From: Paenibacillus sp. FSL H8-0537 | GTDB lineage: Bacteria > Bacillota > Bacilli > Paenibacillales > Paenibacillaceae | DNA length: 64,000 nucleotides | Direction of reading: 5' to 3' | Assembly (NCBI RefSeq): GCF_038051995.1 | Contig: NZ_CP150290.1 | Coordinates: forward strand, 1,165,501-1,229,500 | Position numbers and translations under genes: made by a program | Shown here: piece after piece, positions 24,001-31,842 of the stretch | Layout: every line of letters begins with the position of its first letter | Numbering within the stretch: the stretch's first letter is position 1 | Notes under the pieces: model-generated | Database searches by the model: none | What the model saw: only the letters and a program-made list of their open reading frames with translations | Told to the model about the DNA's origin: nothing

Positions 24001-26559
24001 ACGGTGACACGAGCGGCGGCAGCGCTAAGCAGTAACGCTGACTTGAGCGGCTTGTCGTTATCGAGCGGAACGCTGAGCCCGGTGTTTGCGTCTGGAGCGA
24101 TAAGCTACACGGCGAGCGTGGCTAATGGCGTGAGCAGCATCACGGCAACACCGACGGTATCGGACGCCGGCGCGACGGTGAAGGTGAACGGCACAACAGT
24201 TGCGAGCGGAGCAGCATCGAGAGACATTAACTTGAACGTGGGGAGCAACACGATCACGACGGTGGTAACGGCAGAGGATGGCACGACAACGAAGACGTAC
24301 ACAGTGGCAGTGACACGAGCGGCGGCAGCGCTAAGCAGCAACGCTGACTTAAGCGGCTTGTCGTTATCGAGCGGAACGCTGAGTCCGGTGTTTGCGTCTG
24401 GCGCGATAAGCTACACGGCGAGCGTGGCTAATGGCGTGAGCAGCATCACGGCAACACCGACGGTATCGGACGCCGGCGCGACGGTGAAGGTGAACGGCAT
24501 AGCAGTTGCGAGCGGAGCAGCATCGGGAGACATTAGCTTGAGCGTGGGGAGCAACACGATCACGACGGTGGTGACGGCAGAGGATGGCACGACAACGAAG
24601 ACGTACACCGTGACGGTGACACGAGCGGCGGCAGCGCTAAGCAGCAACGCTGACTTAAGCGGCTTGTCGTTATCGAGCGGAACGCTGAGTCCGGTGTTTG
24701 CGTCTGGCACGATAAGCTACACGGCGAGCGTGGCTAATGGCGTGAGTAGCATTGTGGTAACACCGACGGTGTCGGACAGCAATGCGACGGTGAAGGTGAA
24801 CGGCATAGCAGTTGCGAGCGGAGCAGCATCGGGAGACATTAGCTTGAGCGTGGGAAGCAACACGATCACGACGGTGGTGACGGCAGAGGACGGCACGACA
24901 ACGAAGACGTACACGGTGACGGTGACACGAGCGGCGGCAGCGCTAAGCAGTAACGCTGACTTGAGCGGCTTGTCGTTATCGAGCGGAACGCTGAGCCCGG
25001 TGTTTGCGTCTGGCGCGATAAGCTACACGGCGAGCGTGGCTAATGGCGTGAGCAGCATCACGGCAACACCGACGGTATCGGACGCCGGCGCGACGGTGAC
25101 GGTGAACGGCATAGCAGTTGCGAGCGGAGCAACGTCTGGAACGATTAACTTGAACGTTGGGAGCAACACGATCACGACGGTGGTGACGGCAGAGGACGGC
25201 ACGACAACGAAGACGTACACGGTGACGGTGACACGAGCGGCGGCAGCGCTAAGCAGTAACGCTGACTTGAGCGGCTTGTCGTTATCGAGCGGAACGCTGA
25301 GCCCGGTTTTTGCGTCTGGCACGACAAGCTACACGGCGAGCGTGGCTAATGGCGTGAGCAGTATCACCGCAACACCGACAGTGTCGGACGGTAACGCGAC
25401 GGTGAAGGTGAACGGCATAGCAGTTGCGAGCGGAGCAACGTCTGGAACGATTAACTTGAACGTTGGGAGCAACACGATCACGACGGTGGTGACGGCAGAG
25501 GACGGCACAACGACGAAGACGTACACGGTGACGGTGACACGAGCGGCGGCAGTTGCACCGACATCACCAGCACTGGATCCAACACCACCAACTGATAACA
25601 AAGTAATCTCAGAGAACGGTGAATTATTGCTTCCTGCGGGTAAGGCGGGCGAAGTTAGTTTGGGGGAATCGATTAAAATCGATATACCGGCAAATGCAAC
25701 AGACAAAGAATTGAAATTAACGATTGAACAATTGCTGGACACTCAACACCTTCTAACGAAAAAAGAGTTACTAGCCAGCCCGGTCTATGAGATATTGAAA
25801 AATTTCTCGGAGAACTTCAGCAAACCGGTAACGCTAATCTTTAATTTTAAGCCATCAATTCTTAAGAACGACCAAAGAGCTGCAATATTTTTCTATGACG
25901 AAGTGAAGAAGGAATGGGTGGAAGTCGGGGGCGTGGTTAACGGCAATCAAATTTCCGTAGAGGTAAATCACTTTACAAAATATGCGGTGTTGGCTGTAAG
26001 CAAATCCTACGAAGTAAAGCTTAACTTTAGCGATACTACGGGACATTGGGCAGAGAGTATGATCCAGCAAGCAGTGAGTGAAGGAATCGTCAATGGGTAT
26101 CGTGACGGAACGTTTAAGCCGAATCAGACGGTGACGCGCGCGGAATTTGTTGTTATGTTAATGAATGCACTGGGGGCGCAAGGAGAAGGAACGACATTGA
26201 CGTTCACAGACACGTCGAAGATCGGAGCTTGGGCGCAGACAGCGGTGGCGCGAGCGGTGCAAGCAGGCCTAATAACAGGCTATGCGGACGGTTCATTCCA
26301 CCCCGATTCCGAGATTACACGCGCCGAGGTGGCGGTAATGATCGGTAGGGTACTCCGACTTGCAGTCGAATCTGATGCCGCAACCGGCTTTGCAGACGAC
26401 AACGACATCTCGTCATGGGCGAAAGGCACAGTAGCAGCAATGAAGAAGCTTGGCATTATAGAAGGCACAGGAGCAAATAAATTCAATTCCGATGCAAAAG
26501 CGACCAGAGCGGAAGCAGTAATCATTTTATTGAGAATGTTGGAGCAACAGAGTAAGTAG
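21091..26559 (+). CDS. giant SLH-anchored surface protein: BNR-type propeller repeats, cadherin-like repeats, SLH triplet (1822 aa)
   Basis: A secreted cell-wall protein. The signal peptide is MIRRFFFLLTLLFILVG through ALASAAS. Residues about 28-580 contain fourteen propeller-type repeats of about 41-44 residues (variants of FVAVGYEGTILTSSDGVSWT). About 580-1490 are nine cadherin-like beta-sandwich repeats, the last six near-identical. About 1500-1640 form a ZU5-like module (LLLPAGKAGEVSLGESIKID through VSVEVNHFTKYAVL-type text). Three SLH domains end the protein (GHWAESMIQQAVSEGIVNGY and two more), which bind pyruvylated secondary wall polymer. GTG 21079 is in frame upstream, but ATG 21091 gives the cleaner signal peptide with GGAAG 5 nt before it. 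The divergent OmpR operator in front suggests control by the adjacent two-component pair. A terminator follows at once. The ligand is unknown. Confidence 0.88.
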   Translation: MIRRFFFLLTLLFILVGMIPALASAASYDQWNIRSPIPTSQDMNGVSYVNGMYMSVGDNGTILTSSDGVSWTSRTSGTLLDLSDVSFGNGKYVAVGQFGEILISSDGVSWTSQTPGNLLYLYSVIYANDKFVAVGYEGTILTSSDGVSWTSQTSGTLESLNSVIYANSMFMAVGSEGTILTSSDGVSWTSQTSGTIYEFTDVIYSNDKYTAVGYNGQIFTSPDGVTWTEQTSGTYNRLLSVSYGNGKIVAVGQAGTILTSSDGTSWTSSPSGTSNYLYDVNYGNNKLVAVGYNGRILTSTDGVTWTGQTSGTGNSLYSVSYGSGMFIGVGLDETIVSSIDGAFWTIRRSGLYTLNAVTYGNSKFVAVGNSGKVLNSIDGVNWTDHTAEAGTTDILRGVSYGTDKFVAVGDSGTIVSSSDGETWTVRTSGTTNQLHAVTYTDGKFVAVGGEGTILISSDGVNWTDQTSPLLTDNLTNVVGNDANMYVAVGTAGSILTSSDGLTWTSRTSGIANHLRAVNYDDGNFVAVGHSGRILTSSDGVTWTSRSSGITDSLIGVISANGTYVAVGDNGRIIQYSDADLSGLTLSSGTLSPAFASGTTSYTASVANGVSSITTTPTVSDDGATVTVNGIAVASGAASGDISLSVGSNTITTVVTAEDGTTTKTYTVAVTRQRDSNADLSDLTFYQENGVIPYNIDFEPGNISYALGNLYGVTSLLVKPVLSDIWATVEVNGTVVTSGSQSPVNLNLGSNTITVLVTAQDGTTKTYTLTVTRLLGNDSVLKHNGLTLSSGTPMEDPANYTKYFADVANSVSNITVTPTARDSKATLTVNGTVVASGSASGAITLNVGINTITILVTAEDGTSKNTYTLTVTRATAALSSNADLGGLSLSSGTLSPVFASGAISYTASVANGVSSITATPTVSDAGATVKVNGIAVASGAASGDISLSVGSNTITTVVTAEDGTTTKTYTVTVTRAAAALSSNADLSGLSLSSGTLSPVFASGAISYTASVANGVSSITATPTVSDAGATVKVNGTTVASGAASRDINLNVGSNTITTVVTAEDGTTTKTYTVAVTRAAAALSSNADLSGLSLSSGTLSPVFASGAISYTASVANGVSSITATPTVSDAGATVKVNGIAVASGAASGDISLSVGSNTITTVVTAEDGTTTKTYTVTVTRAAAALSSNADLSGLSLSSGTLSPVFASGTISYTASVANGVSSIVVTPTVSDSNATVKVNGIAVASGAASGDISLSVGSNTITTVVTAEDGTTTKTYTVTVTRAAAALSSNADLSGLSLSSGTLSPVFASGAISYTASVANGVSSITATPTVSDAGATVTVNGIAVASGATSGTINLNVGSNTITTVVTAEDGTTTKTYTVTVTRAAAALSSNADLSGLSLSSGTLSPVFASGTTSYTASVANGVSSITATPTVSDGNATVKVNGIAVASGATSGTINLNVGSNTITTVVTAEDGTTTKTYTVTVTRAAAVAPTSPALDPTPPTDNKVISENGELLLPAGKAGEVSLGESIKIDIPANATDKELKLTIEQLLDTQHLLTKKELLASPVYEILKNFSENFSKPVTLIFNFKPSILKNDQRAAIFFYDEVKKEWVEVGGVVNGNQISVEVNHFTKYAVLAVSKSYEVKLNFSDTTGHWAESMIQQAVSEGIVNGYRDGTFKPNQTVTRAEFVVMLMNALGAQGEGTTLTFTDTSKIGAWAQTAVARAVQAGLITGYADGSFHPDSEITRAEVAVMIGRVLRLAVESDAATGFADDNDISSWAKGTVAAMKKLGIIEGTGANKFNSDAKATRAEAVIILLRMLEQQSK
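23728..25551 (+). repeat. six tandem 306-bp repeats inside the SLH gene
   Basis: Units start at 23728, 24034, 24340, 24646, 24952 and 25258, all exactly 306 bp (102 codons), each encoding one cadherin-like domain starting NADLSGLSLSSGTLSP. Units differ by only a few bases, while the three preceding copies of the same domain (22.8-23.7 kb) are strongly diverged. This points to recent expansion or gene conversion. Confidence 0.95.
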
Positions 26560-26570
26560 GTTAACAAACG

Positions 26571-26628
26571 GAGGGTTACCCTGAAGCCAGCGGAACTAAT
26601 GGCTTCAAGGTAACTCTTTCTTTTTTTA
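26571..26628 (+). terminator. intrinsic terminator of the propeller-cadherin SLH gene
   Basis: A long stem, GAGGGTTACCCTGAAGCC (26571-26588) / GGCTTCAAGGTAACTC (26601-26616), with one bulge, is followed by TTTCTTTTTTT, 12 bases after the stop codon. Confidence 0.88.
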
Positions 26629-26639
26629 TAGGGTAGATA

Positions 26640-26761
26640 AATGTCGGGTCAATGACCCCCACTTAACTATCATTTGAAGTGGGAGCTTGCAACTACCCGA
26701 TCGTACGAACGTCATGGCGACTCCGATCTTTTCGCGTTCCTAAGAGCGTGGTGTTACATCC
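26640..26761 (-). repeat. probable right-end / guide-RNA region of a decayed IS200/IS605-type element
   Basis: Directly downstream of the tnpB ruin (minus strand) is a hairpin-rich stretch with CCCACTT / AAGTGGG (26658-26664 and 26677-26683, loop of 12). In this transposon group the right end carries a subterminal hairpin and the 3' part of the guide (omega/re) RNA in exactly this place. The assignment rests on position and structure only. Confidence 0.4.
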
Positions 26762-27450
26762 TCAGGCAAGCTTGCGCTTACCGATGGGCAGACTGACAGC
26801 TACCCTGCAAGCCCAGTCATGCTGAGCCTGCATCTGGAAGAAGGTACTCTGTTCCTTTCTGACAAAGATACATCGCGCCGATCCGGTCATCATTGCTTGC
26901 ATAGCCGCAGGCTTGGCAACGGAATCTATGCTTGCGCCTGTCTCGATTTCTTTTCGCGGTTTGACGGCAATCGTCAACGCTTTCGCCAACTGCGACTTGT
27001 ACGTCACCATCTCCCGAAGCTGGCGGAATGCCCATGATACCGTCACATAACGTTGTGCTTGCTTCACCTTTTTCCGTGGCTTCCCGAATCACTGTCAAAT
27101 CCTCCAGTACAAACAGCGTGTTCGCGCCATACCGTGTCACGAGTGCCCTGCTGACCTGATGGTTGGCATCGGTCATCCATCGGTTTTCTCGCTCCCCGAT
27201 TTGCTTCAACCTGCGACGGACGATGGGGTTTGTTTGCGTTGCAGCTCCGAGCGCAGCCTCTAGTAGTTCGCTCATTTTTGTTTGAGCGCTCTTCCTCGAA
27301 AGAAGACGGTGTTGCCATCCGTGTCATACGCCGTCGCGACAAAGTTGATGCCCAGATCAACACCTACGACACGTTCGATCTCCGTCCGCTTATGAACGGC
27401 TACGTCTTTCGACACGGGGATATGCAGAAACCATTTCCGCTTCTGTAGTA
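26762..27450 (-). pseudogene. tnpB: decayed TnpB (IS200/IS605 OrfB) gene
   Basis: RNA-guided nuclease of IS200/IS605 elements, here broken. Read right to left, one frame gives KRTEIERVVGVDLGINFVAT (RuvC-I Asp) and ends ALKQK-stop near 27270. A second frame continues RRRLKQIGERENRWMTDANH and LFVLEDLTVIREATEK (RuvC-II Glu, near 27090). A third gives VTVSWAFRQLREMVTYKSQL. The zinc-ribbon and RuvC-III region HRFRCQACGYASNDDRIGAM lies back in the second frame. So all three catalytic positions can be traced, but at least three frameshifts or stops separate them. The N-terminal third, with the bridge region, is missing. No tnpA is present. Confidence 0.85.
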
Positions 27451-28281
27451 GGCAAGAAAAGCCTACACTCAGCTCTATGCGTGAAGTTGAAAGTACTTCG
27501 ACGCTTTACTATTACAAGGGGGCTAATTGATGCCAACAAAACGATTTAATTCAAAAGTGCTTGGAATGATTCAGAAAACATCAATTCACTTTCAAATAGC
27601 TGCTATAAACCTGATGTGAATTTGATGTGAAAAGTGCTGTTAATGCTTAATAATCCTTGGCAAGAAAGCATAAATTCTTTGCAAATGCCCACAAATACTG
27701 CGATTCTTGACACTATAACAGAAGCGATAAAAACAGGGACGTTACCCGTGGACGACACATGTGGAGTGCGTGGTAAGGATATATCGGGATGATAAGCATT
27801 GATGAACGAGGGAGAAAGAAGAACAGTAATATGCTCCCGCATTCAAAAAAATGTCGTGAGGTTGTGTGTGGGAACATTATATTCTTTTCATGCACATGGC
27901 ATGTGGAGTGCTTAATATTGATGGTTCTGAAATCATAAATGAAATGTGACAGCATTGCTCAAATGTATTATTTAATTTTGTTGACTTAACTCAGGTGAGG
28001 TAATATGTTATTACTGAGACGATATCCCACTTCCCGTGAACATTCTTATTGTATAGTAACAGGGATTGTAAGCACTACTATGGTTTCGTAGTTAGTTGAA
28101 GTAGGAGGGGCACTATGGCAAGGTTTGAGATATGCTCTATGCAAAGTCTATTCTATGAACAACGGCGGTTGTTTGTATGGAGCTAATAAGATAAGTAACC
28201 GCTTAAATCTGCACAGTGATAATTGTTATAGCGTAGACTTTGCTACCTTTAAAATTTTACTATTTTAAGGAGCGAGCTATC
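27451..28281. other. 831-bp intergenic region with two tiny frames and one dispersed repeat
   Basis: No full-size gene. Two very short frames have good ribosome binding sites. The first is 27530-27619 (29 aa, MPTKRFNSKVLGMIQKTSIH..., GGGGG 7 nt upstream). The second is 28115-28186 (23 aa, MARFEICSMQSLFYEQRRLF..., GGAGGGG 4 nt upstream). They look like 5' stubs of lost genes rather than peptides with a function. Copy A of the dispersed repeat is at 27756-27911. Confidence 0.45.
27756..27911. repeat. dispersed intergenic repeat, copy A
   Basis: Starts CACATGTGGAGTGCGTGG and ends CATGGCATGTGGAGTGC. It shares most of its length with copy B (29881-30056) and its first about 105 bases with copy C (62762-62866). 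The beginning motif CATGTGGAGTGC reappears at the end, so the unit may once have been tandem. No transposase, terminal inverted repeats or coding potential is seen. Confidence 0.8.
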
Positions 28282-28548
28282 ATGAAGTATGTAAATGCTG
28301 ACACCATCTTTCCAAAAGAATTACTAAAAGAAATACAGAAGTATGTAAATGGTGGGATGGTGTATGTCCCTAGAGCTGAAGGATTACGTAAAAAATGGGG
28401 CGAAAATTCTGGTAGCAGAAAATATTTGATTCTTAGAAACGATGAGATCTGCCAAAAATTTTCGAACGGTGTAACTATTGATCAACTTTCAGATCGATTT
28501 GGTCTTTCTAGTGATAGTATTAAAAAGATCGTTTATTCAAATAAATAG
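28282..28548 (+). CDS. CD3324 family protein, HTH-type (88 aa)
   Basis: Recognised by the text of the family: MKYVNADTIFPKELLKEIQK, then KKWGENSGSRKYLILRN and a C-terminal helix-turn-helix, ITIDQLSDRF-like (here VTIDQLSDRFGLSSDSIKKI). The frame is open from 28240, but AAGGAG at 28266-28271 fixes ATG 28282. Proteins of this family are short presumed DNA-binding regulators found near phosphotransferase and stress genes in Bacillota. Here too the next gene is a phosphotransferase, though a terminator lies between them, so they are not one transcript. The target is unknown. Confidence 0.8.
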   Translation: MKYVNADTIFPKELLKEIQKYVNGGMVYVPRAEGLRKKWGENSGSRKYLILRNDEICQKFSNGVTIDQLSDRFGLSSDSIKKIVYSNK

Positions 28549-28551
28549 TTC

Positions 28552-28593
28552 AAAAAAAGTCACGTTGGATTAAATTCTAATGTGACTTTTTTT
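28552..28593 (+). terminator. intrinsic terminator after the CD3324-family gene
   Basis: A twelve-base stem with two G-U pairs, AGTCACGTTGGA / TCTAATGTGACT, around TTAAAT, preceded by a run of A and followed by TTTTTTT. The A-run makes it potentially bidirectional. Confidence 0.85.
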
Positions 28594-28711
28594 GTGTAAA
28601 AAATAATTTTTACTTGTTCTTTATATATTTTCATGGCATTGCTATTGTTACAATAACATTTATAACAGTTATTTGGTTATTGCTTCATACAAAATTGCAG
28701 GGGGACAACAT

Positions 28712-29731
28712 ATGTATGATTTTTTTAGATTTGATACAGATGAAGAACGGCGGTCGTTACTAGTCAGAGCAAGGAAAGTTGCTTTATTAGCCATTCAACA
28801 GTATGACCTGGAATGGGAGCAAATTCAGTTTATACAACTATCAGATACAATCACATATAAAATTGAGACAAGTTCAAAAAAAAGTTATTTGCTTCGTATT
28901 CATTCGGATCGATTGAGCAAGAAGGAGATCCATTCAGAACTTATTTTGCTTCAAGCGTTGAACGAATTGGATGATCTAACAGTACCAGAAGGTCTGGCAA
29001 GTTGCGATGGATCTTATGTATTGGAAATAGATACAGAAAAGGGATATAAACGCCCCTATGTCACGATGATGCGGTGGATAGAGGGAGAACATGCAAGTGG
29101 AGATTTTACGGACAGCTGTGCTAATAAGATGGGCATATTGATGGGGAAACTGCATGAGGCAGCTGCGAGCTTCGTCCCACCTCCTGATTTTGTGAGACCC
29201 ATATGGGGAGCAGACAGTTTTAATCGTGATATGGCTAAGTTGGAACGGTATTATACACGTTTTTTATCAGAAAAAGCATGGAAATCGTATCAGGCTGCGG
29301 CTGAGAAGGTTGTATCCGAACTTACCGTAATGCATCGAAATGATCAAAAGTATGGACTCATTCATGCAGATCTACATACCGGCAATATTGTTTTTAAAGA
29401 TGATCAACCCTACCCGATTGATTTCGGAAGATGTGGTTATGGGTATTATCTTTATGATATGGCAGGTACCTTATTGGAGCTTTGGCCGAAGCATCGTTGG
29501 ATGTTTATCCAAGGCTACAAGAGTGTAAGAACGCTGGAAGCGGACTATGTTCGGTATCTGGAATGTTTCTTCATTATGTTCATGATCGAGAACTACTGCC
29601 ATCATTCCTCTGATCCAAGAGAAACAGCTAGTTTGATCGAGGAACAACAATACGCCCAAGCATACATAAGAGAATATTTAAATGATAATCAATTTCTATT
29701 CGAAGTGATAGAACCTATGAAAATGAATTAA
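28712..29731 (+). CDS. aminoglycoside-phosphotransferase-like kinase (339 aa)
   Basis: An APH/choline-kinase-fold phosphotransferase. The catalytic loop is LIHADLHTGNIVF (about 220-232: the HxD and Asn of the Brenner motif) and the metal-binding Asp is in PIDFGRCGYGYYLYD (about 239-253). The N-terminal lobe has the beta strands around SYLLRIHSD and a conserved ELILLQAL helix. The likely start is ATG 28712 with GGGGG about 7 nt upstream, rather than the earlier TTG. Substrates of this family include aminoglycosides, homoserine, choline and other small alcohols; the sequence does not tell which. It has its own promoter region after the CD3324 terminator. Bases 29732-29839 right after the stop read as a transposase-like C-terminal tail (RHERIEIAMDFNIITTRISK), suggesting an old insertion scar. 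Confidence 0.85.
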   Translation: MYDFFRFDTDEERRSLLVRARKVALLAIQQYDLEWEQIQFIQLSDTITYKIETSSKKSYLLRIHSDRLSKKEIHSELILLQALNELDDLTVPEGLASCDGSYVLEIDTEKGYKRPYVTMMRWIEGEHASGDFTDSCANKMGILMGKLHEAAASFVPPPDFVRPIWGADSFNRDMAKLERYYTRFLSEKAWKSYQAAAEKVVSELTVMHRNDQKYGLIHADLHTGNIVFKDDQPYPIDFGRCGYGYYLYDMAGTLLELWPKHRWMFIQGYKSVRTLEADYVRYLECFFIMFMIENYCHHSSDPRETASLIEEQQYAQAYIREYLNDNQFLFEVIEPMKMN

Positions 29732-30273
29732 CTTCGTGGACTCTTTCAACGATTGATCAAGCGACACGAGCGGATTGAAATTGCGATGGACTTTAATATC
29801 ATCACTACTAGAATATCGAAAATCTGTTGTTTATGGTAACATAAGATGCTCATAGATATTCGACAATATTACACACTCCTCACATGTGGAGTGCGTGGTA
29901 AGGCTATATCGCGATCATAAGCATTGATGGACTTGGGGAAAAGAGGAACAGTAATATTTTCCCGCATTCAAAAAAATATCGTGAGGTTGAGTGTGGGAAC
30001 ATTATATTGTTTTCATGCACATGGCATGTGGAGTGCGTGATAAGGCTATATTGGGGAGATTAATGAAATAGGATATTTGTGGTTAGCATTGAGCTTTACA
30101 GGTAATATAGACAAGTACAAGTAGGACTGCATACAAAAATATTGAAAGATCACGTTCATGAAACGGAGTTCAAACATGCTGCTGAGAAGAGCTTAGTATT
30201 ACATCTAGCTTAGGTTTCATATTTTCCATCAATCATAAAGACTATATTCTGAATTGTATTCTTTCATTATAAA
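29732..30273. other. 542-bp intergenic region with a possible transposase tail and a dispersed repeat
   Basis: Bases 29732-29839 are open in frame with LRGLFQRLIKRHERIEIAMD and a stop at 29837, which resembles the end of a DDE transposase, though I cannot name the family. Copy B of the dispersed repeat follows at 29881-30056. From 30057 to 30273 nothing is recognised. Confidence 0.35.
29881..30056. repeat. dispersed intergenic repeat, copy B
   Basis: The longest copy. It starts CACATGTGGAGTGCGTGGTA, contains CCCGCATTCAAAAAAATATC and GTGTGGGAACATTATATTG, and ends by starting over with CATGTGGAGTGCGTGATAAGG. This internal restart shows that the unit period is about 150 bp. Confidence 0.8.
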
Positions 30274-31128
30274 ATGTTCGGATGGGCTTCCGATATTGTT
30301 TGGAAAAGTCAAATAAAGGCCGTTTTATGGCGATATGCGAGGATGATTGTATTGTTGACTCCTGCTAAAATCAAACGCAAGCTTAGTGATTGCTCGAAAG
30401 ATGAACTTATTGATCTGTTGTACGAGACAGTCAAAACCAATAAAGATGCTCAGGTATATGTTTCTGTCAAACTGGAAGGCGAATCGGCCTTACTCGAAAT
30501 GATTAATGCATCCAAAGAGCGAATTTACAAGGAGTTTTATCCAACACGTGGATTGCCCAAGCTAAGGGTATCTAAAGTAAAACTAGCTCTCACTGAATTG
30601 AAAACGATTGGGAAGGGTACGATTTGGCCTTTTGAATTATTGGTTTACTTCTGTGAAGTGGTGGTCCAGTATATCCATGAGCAGGCTAACATTTTCGAAG
30701 ACATGGGAGACTGTTTCACTGATTCTTATGAAGAAGTCATTCAGCTATTGAATAAAGAGAAAACACCCGACCTATTTGAAAAATATAAAGACCGCGTGAA
30801 GGCTATTGTTCATACACCTGATTGTGAATGCTGGGGAATACATGACTCGTTGGCAGGCTCGTATTCTGATCTCAAATGGGTAGATCACGCTGAGGAAGAA
30901 GACGATATTGACCATGCTTCGGGTGTCATTTCCTATGCAGCAATGAGCGAGTGGCTCAAAATACCAGAGGATGTGCGTGGAAAATACATTAGCAATGTCT
31001 GGTGTGGCAACTGCTTGGACACCACAACCATCAGAGATTTCTCTGTAAAATCGAGCACGCACGGCATTATTCTTCAAGGAAGTTGCTCCAACTGCAAGCA
31101 TCAGGTAGCCAGAGTTATAGAAAAATAA
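30274..31128 (+). CDS. DUF6155-like hypothetical protein with a C-terminal Cys pair motif (up to 284 aa)
   Basis: The central part (KRKLSDCSKDELIDLLYETV, then LEMINASKERIYKEFYPTRG and PKLRVSKVKLALTELKTIG) resembles DUF6155 proteins, a helical family of unknown function. The C-terminus adds CxxC pairs, WCGNCLDTT and GSCSNCKHQVARVIEK, plausible zinc ligands. The N-terminal about 23 residues are hydrophobic and unlike the family, so translation probably begins at ATG 30343 or near it, although the ribosome binding site there (GCGAGG) is weak. No operon partner; a terminator follows. Function unknown; identification is from memory of the family pattern and moderate in confidence. Confidence 0.6.
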   Translation: MFGWASDIVWKSQIKAVLWRYARMIVLLTPAKIKRKLSDCSKDELIDLLYETVKTNKDAQVYVSVKLEGESALLEMINASKERIYKEFYPTRGLPKLRVSKVKLALTELKTIGKGTIWPFELLVYFCEVVVQYIHEQANIFEDMGDCFTDSYEEVIQLLNKEKTPDLFEKYKDRVKAIVHTPDCECWGIHDSLAGSYSDLKWVDHAEEEDDIDHASGVISYAAMSEWLKIPEDVRGKYISNVWCGNCLDTTTIRDFSVKSSTHGIILQGSCSNCKHQVARVIEK

Positions 31129-31151
31129 GCATTTATTTATATGAATAGGCC

Positions 31152-31181
31152 ACCTCCCCCATAACGTGGTGGAGGTTTTTT
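31152..31181 (+). terminator. intrinsic terminator after the DUF6155-like gene
   Basis: Stem ACCTCC (31152-31157) / GGAGGT (31171-31176), with a competing CCAC/GTGG pairing, followed by a run of T. Confidence 0.75.
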
Positions 31182-31374
31182 CATGTGAGCATACACTTGC
31201 TGACAAATTTATGTTGACGGTTAGGTGTATAAAAGTAGATAGTCAAGATTAGGGCTACAAATATTTTAACGAGTTGAAGGTTTTTTCTACCATTTAGTGG
31301 TTAATCAACATGCTCTGATAGTATAGAATAGTAATTGATTTGGATAGTATATCAATGCGAACAGGATAGATTAA

Positions 31375-31692
31375 ATGTATAATAGAAACCCGTATTTTTA
31401 TCAATACTTGAAGCAAACTGTTGAACCCGATGAAACCTACTATTATTATTTTTATGTAATGAGTTATGCCCCGTTAACTAAGTATTTGCTTTACCAGAGC
31501 GTCACTCCCTTCTTTAATAAACATATAATCGTTTGCGTAACGAATAAACGGATTTTAGTATGCGAAATGAATCCAATGAACGGAAAGCTGACTGGAAATA
31601 CGGTTGAAATTGATGGAAATGTACGGCTGATTGAAATAGTGAATAAGTCAACCCGCTCATCTGGAGTGCGTGGCGTGGTTGAGATGGGATGA
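31375..31692 (+). CDS. hypothetical protein, PH-domain-like beta segment (105 aa)
   Basis: Unrecognised. It is rich in tyrosine at the N-terminus (YFYQYLKQTVEPDETYYYYF) and then has HIIVCVTNKRILVCEMNPMN, a beta-hairpin pattern like that of bacterial PH-type domains (VTNKRILV). The C-terminus ends STRSSGVRGVVEMG, where the DNA CTGGAGTGCGTGG resembles the beginning of the dispersed repeat, so the gene may be truncated. The ribosome binding site is weak. A terminator follows at 31725. Confidence 0.4.
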   Translation: MYNRNPYFYQYLKQTVEPDETYYYYFYVMSYAPLTKYLLYQSVTPFFNKHIIVCVTNKRILVCEMNPMNGKLTGNTVEIDGNVRLIEIVNKSTRSSGVRGVVEMG

Positions 31693-31724
31693 TTGTACTA
31701 AGCTCCTAATTCAAATAACAAAGT

Positions 31725-31756
31725 GAAGAACTTCCTGTATAGGAGGTTCTTTTCTA
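31725..31756 (+). terminator. intrinsic terminator after the 105-aa gene
   Basis: AGAACTTCCT / AGGAGGTTCT (one G-U pair), loop GTAT, then TTTCT. It overlaps the first codons of a longer open frame that reaches back to 31723, which argues that the next gene starts further downstream. Confidence 0.75.
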
Positions 31757-31842
31757 CATTCTTCGACTCATGGATATACTATTTTGGTGGATATTGGTAT
31801 GATTATTATAGAACTCGGATTTTATTGATAGCGGAGGACAAA

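Noticed and set aside
23728..25551. Regular direct repeats as a CRISPR array
   Set aside because: Units are 306 bp, contiguous and in frame with a protein; there are no short repeats with unique spacers and no cas genes.
22843..25742. A series of long minus-strand open frames opposite the cadherin-like repeats
   Set aside because: They repeat with the same 306-bp period as the plus-strand gene, have no ribosome binding sites, and arise from its GC-rich codon pattern. They are shadows.
30772..31206. A 144-aa minus-strand frame across the DUF6155-like gene
   Set aside because: It overlaps a better plus-strand gene with Cys-pair motifs and a following terminator, and has no ribosome binding site.
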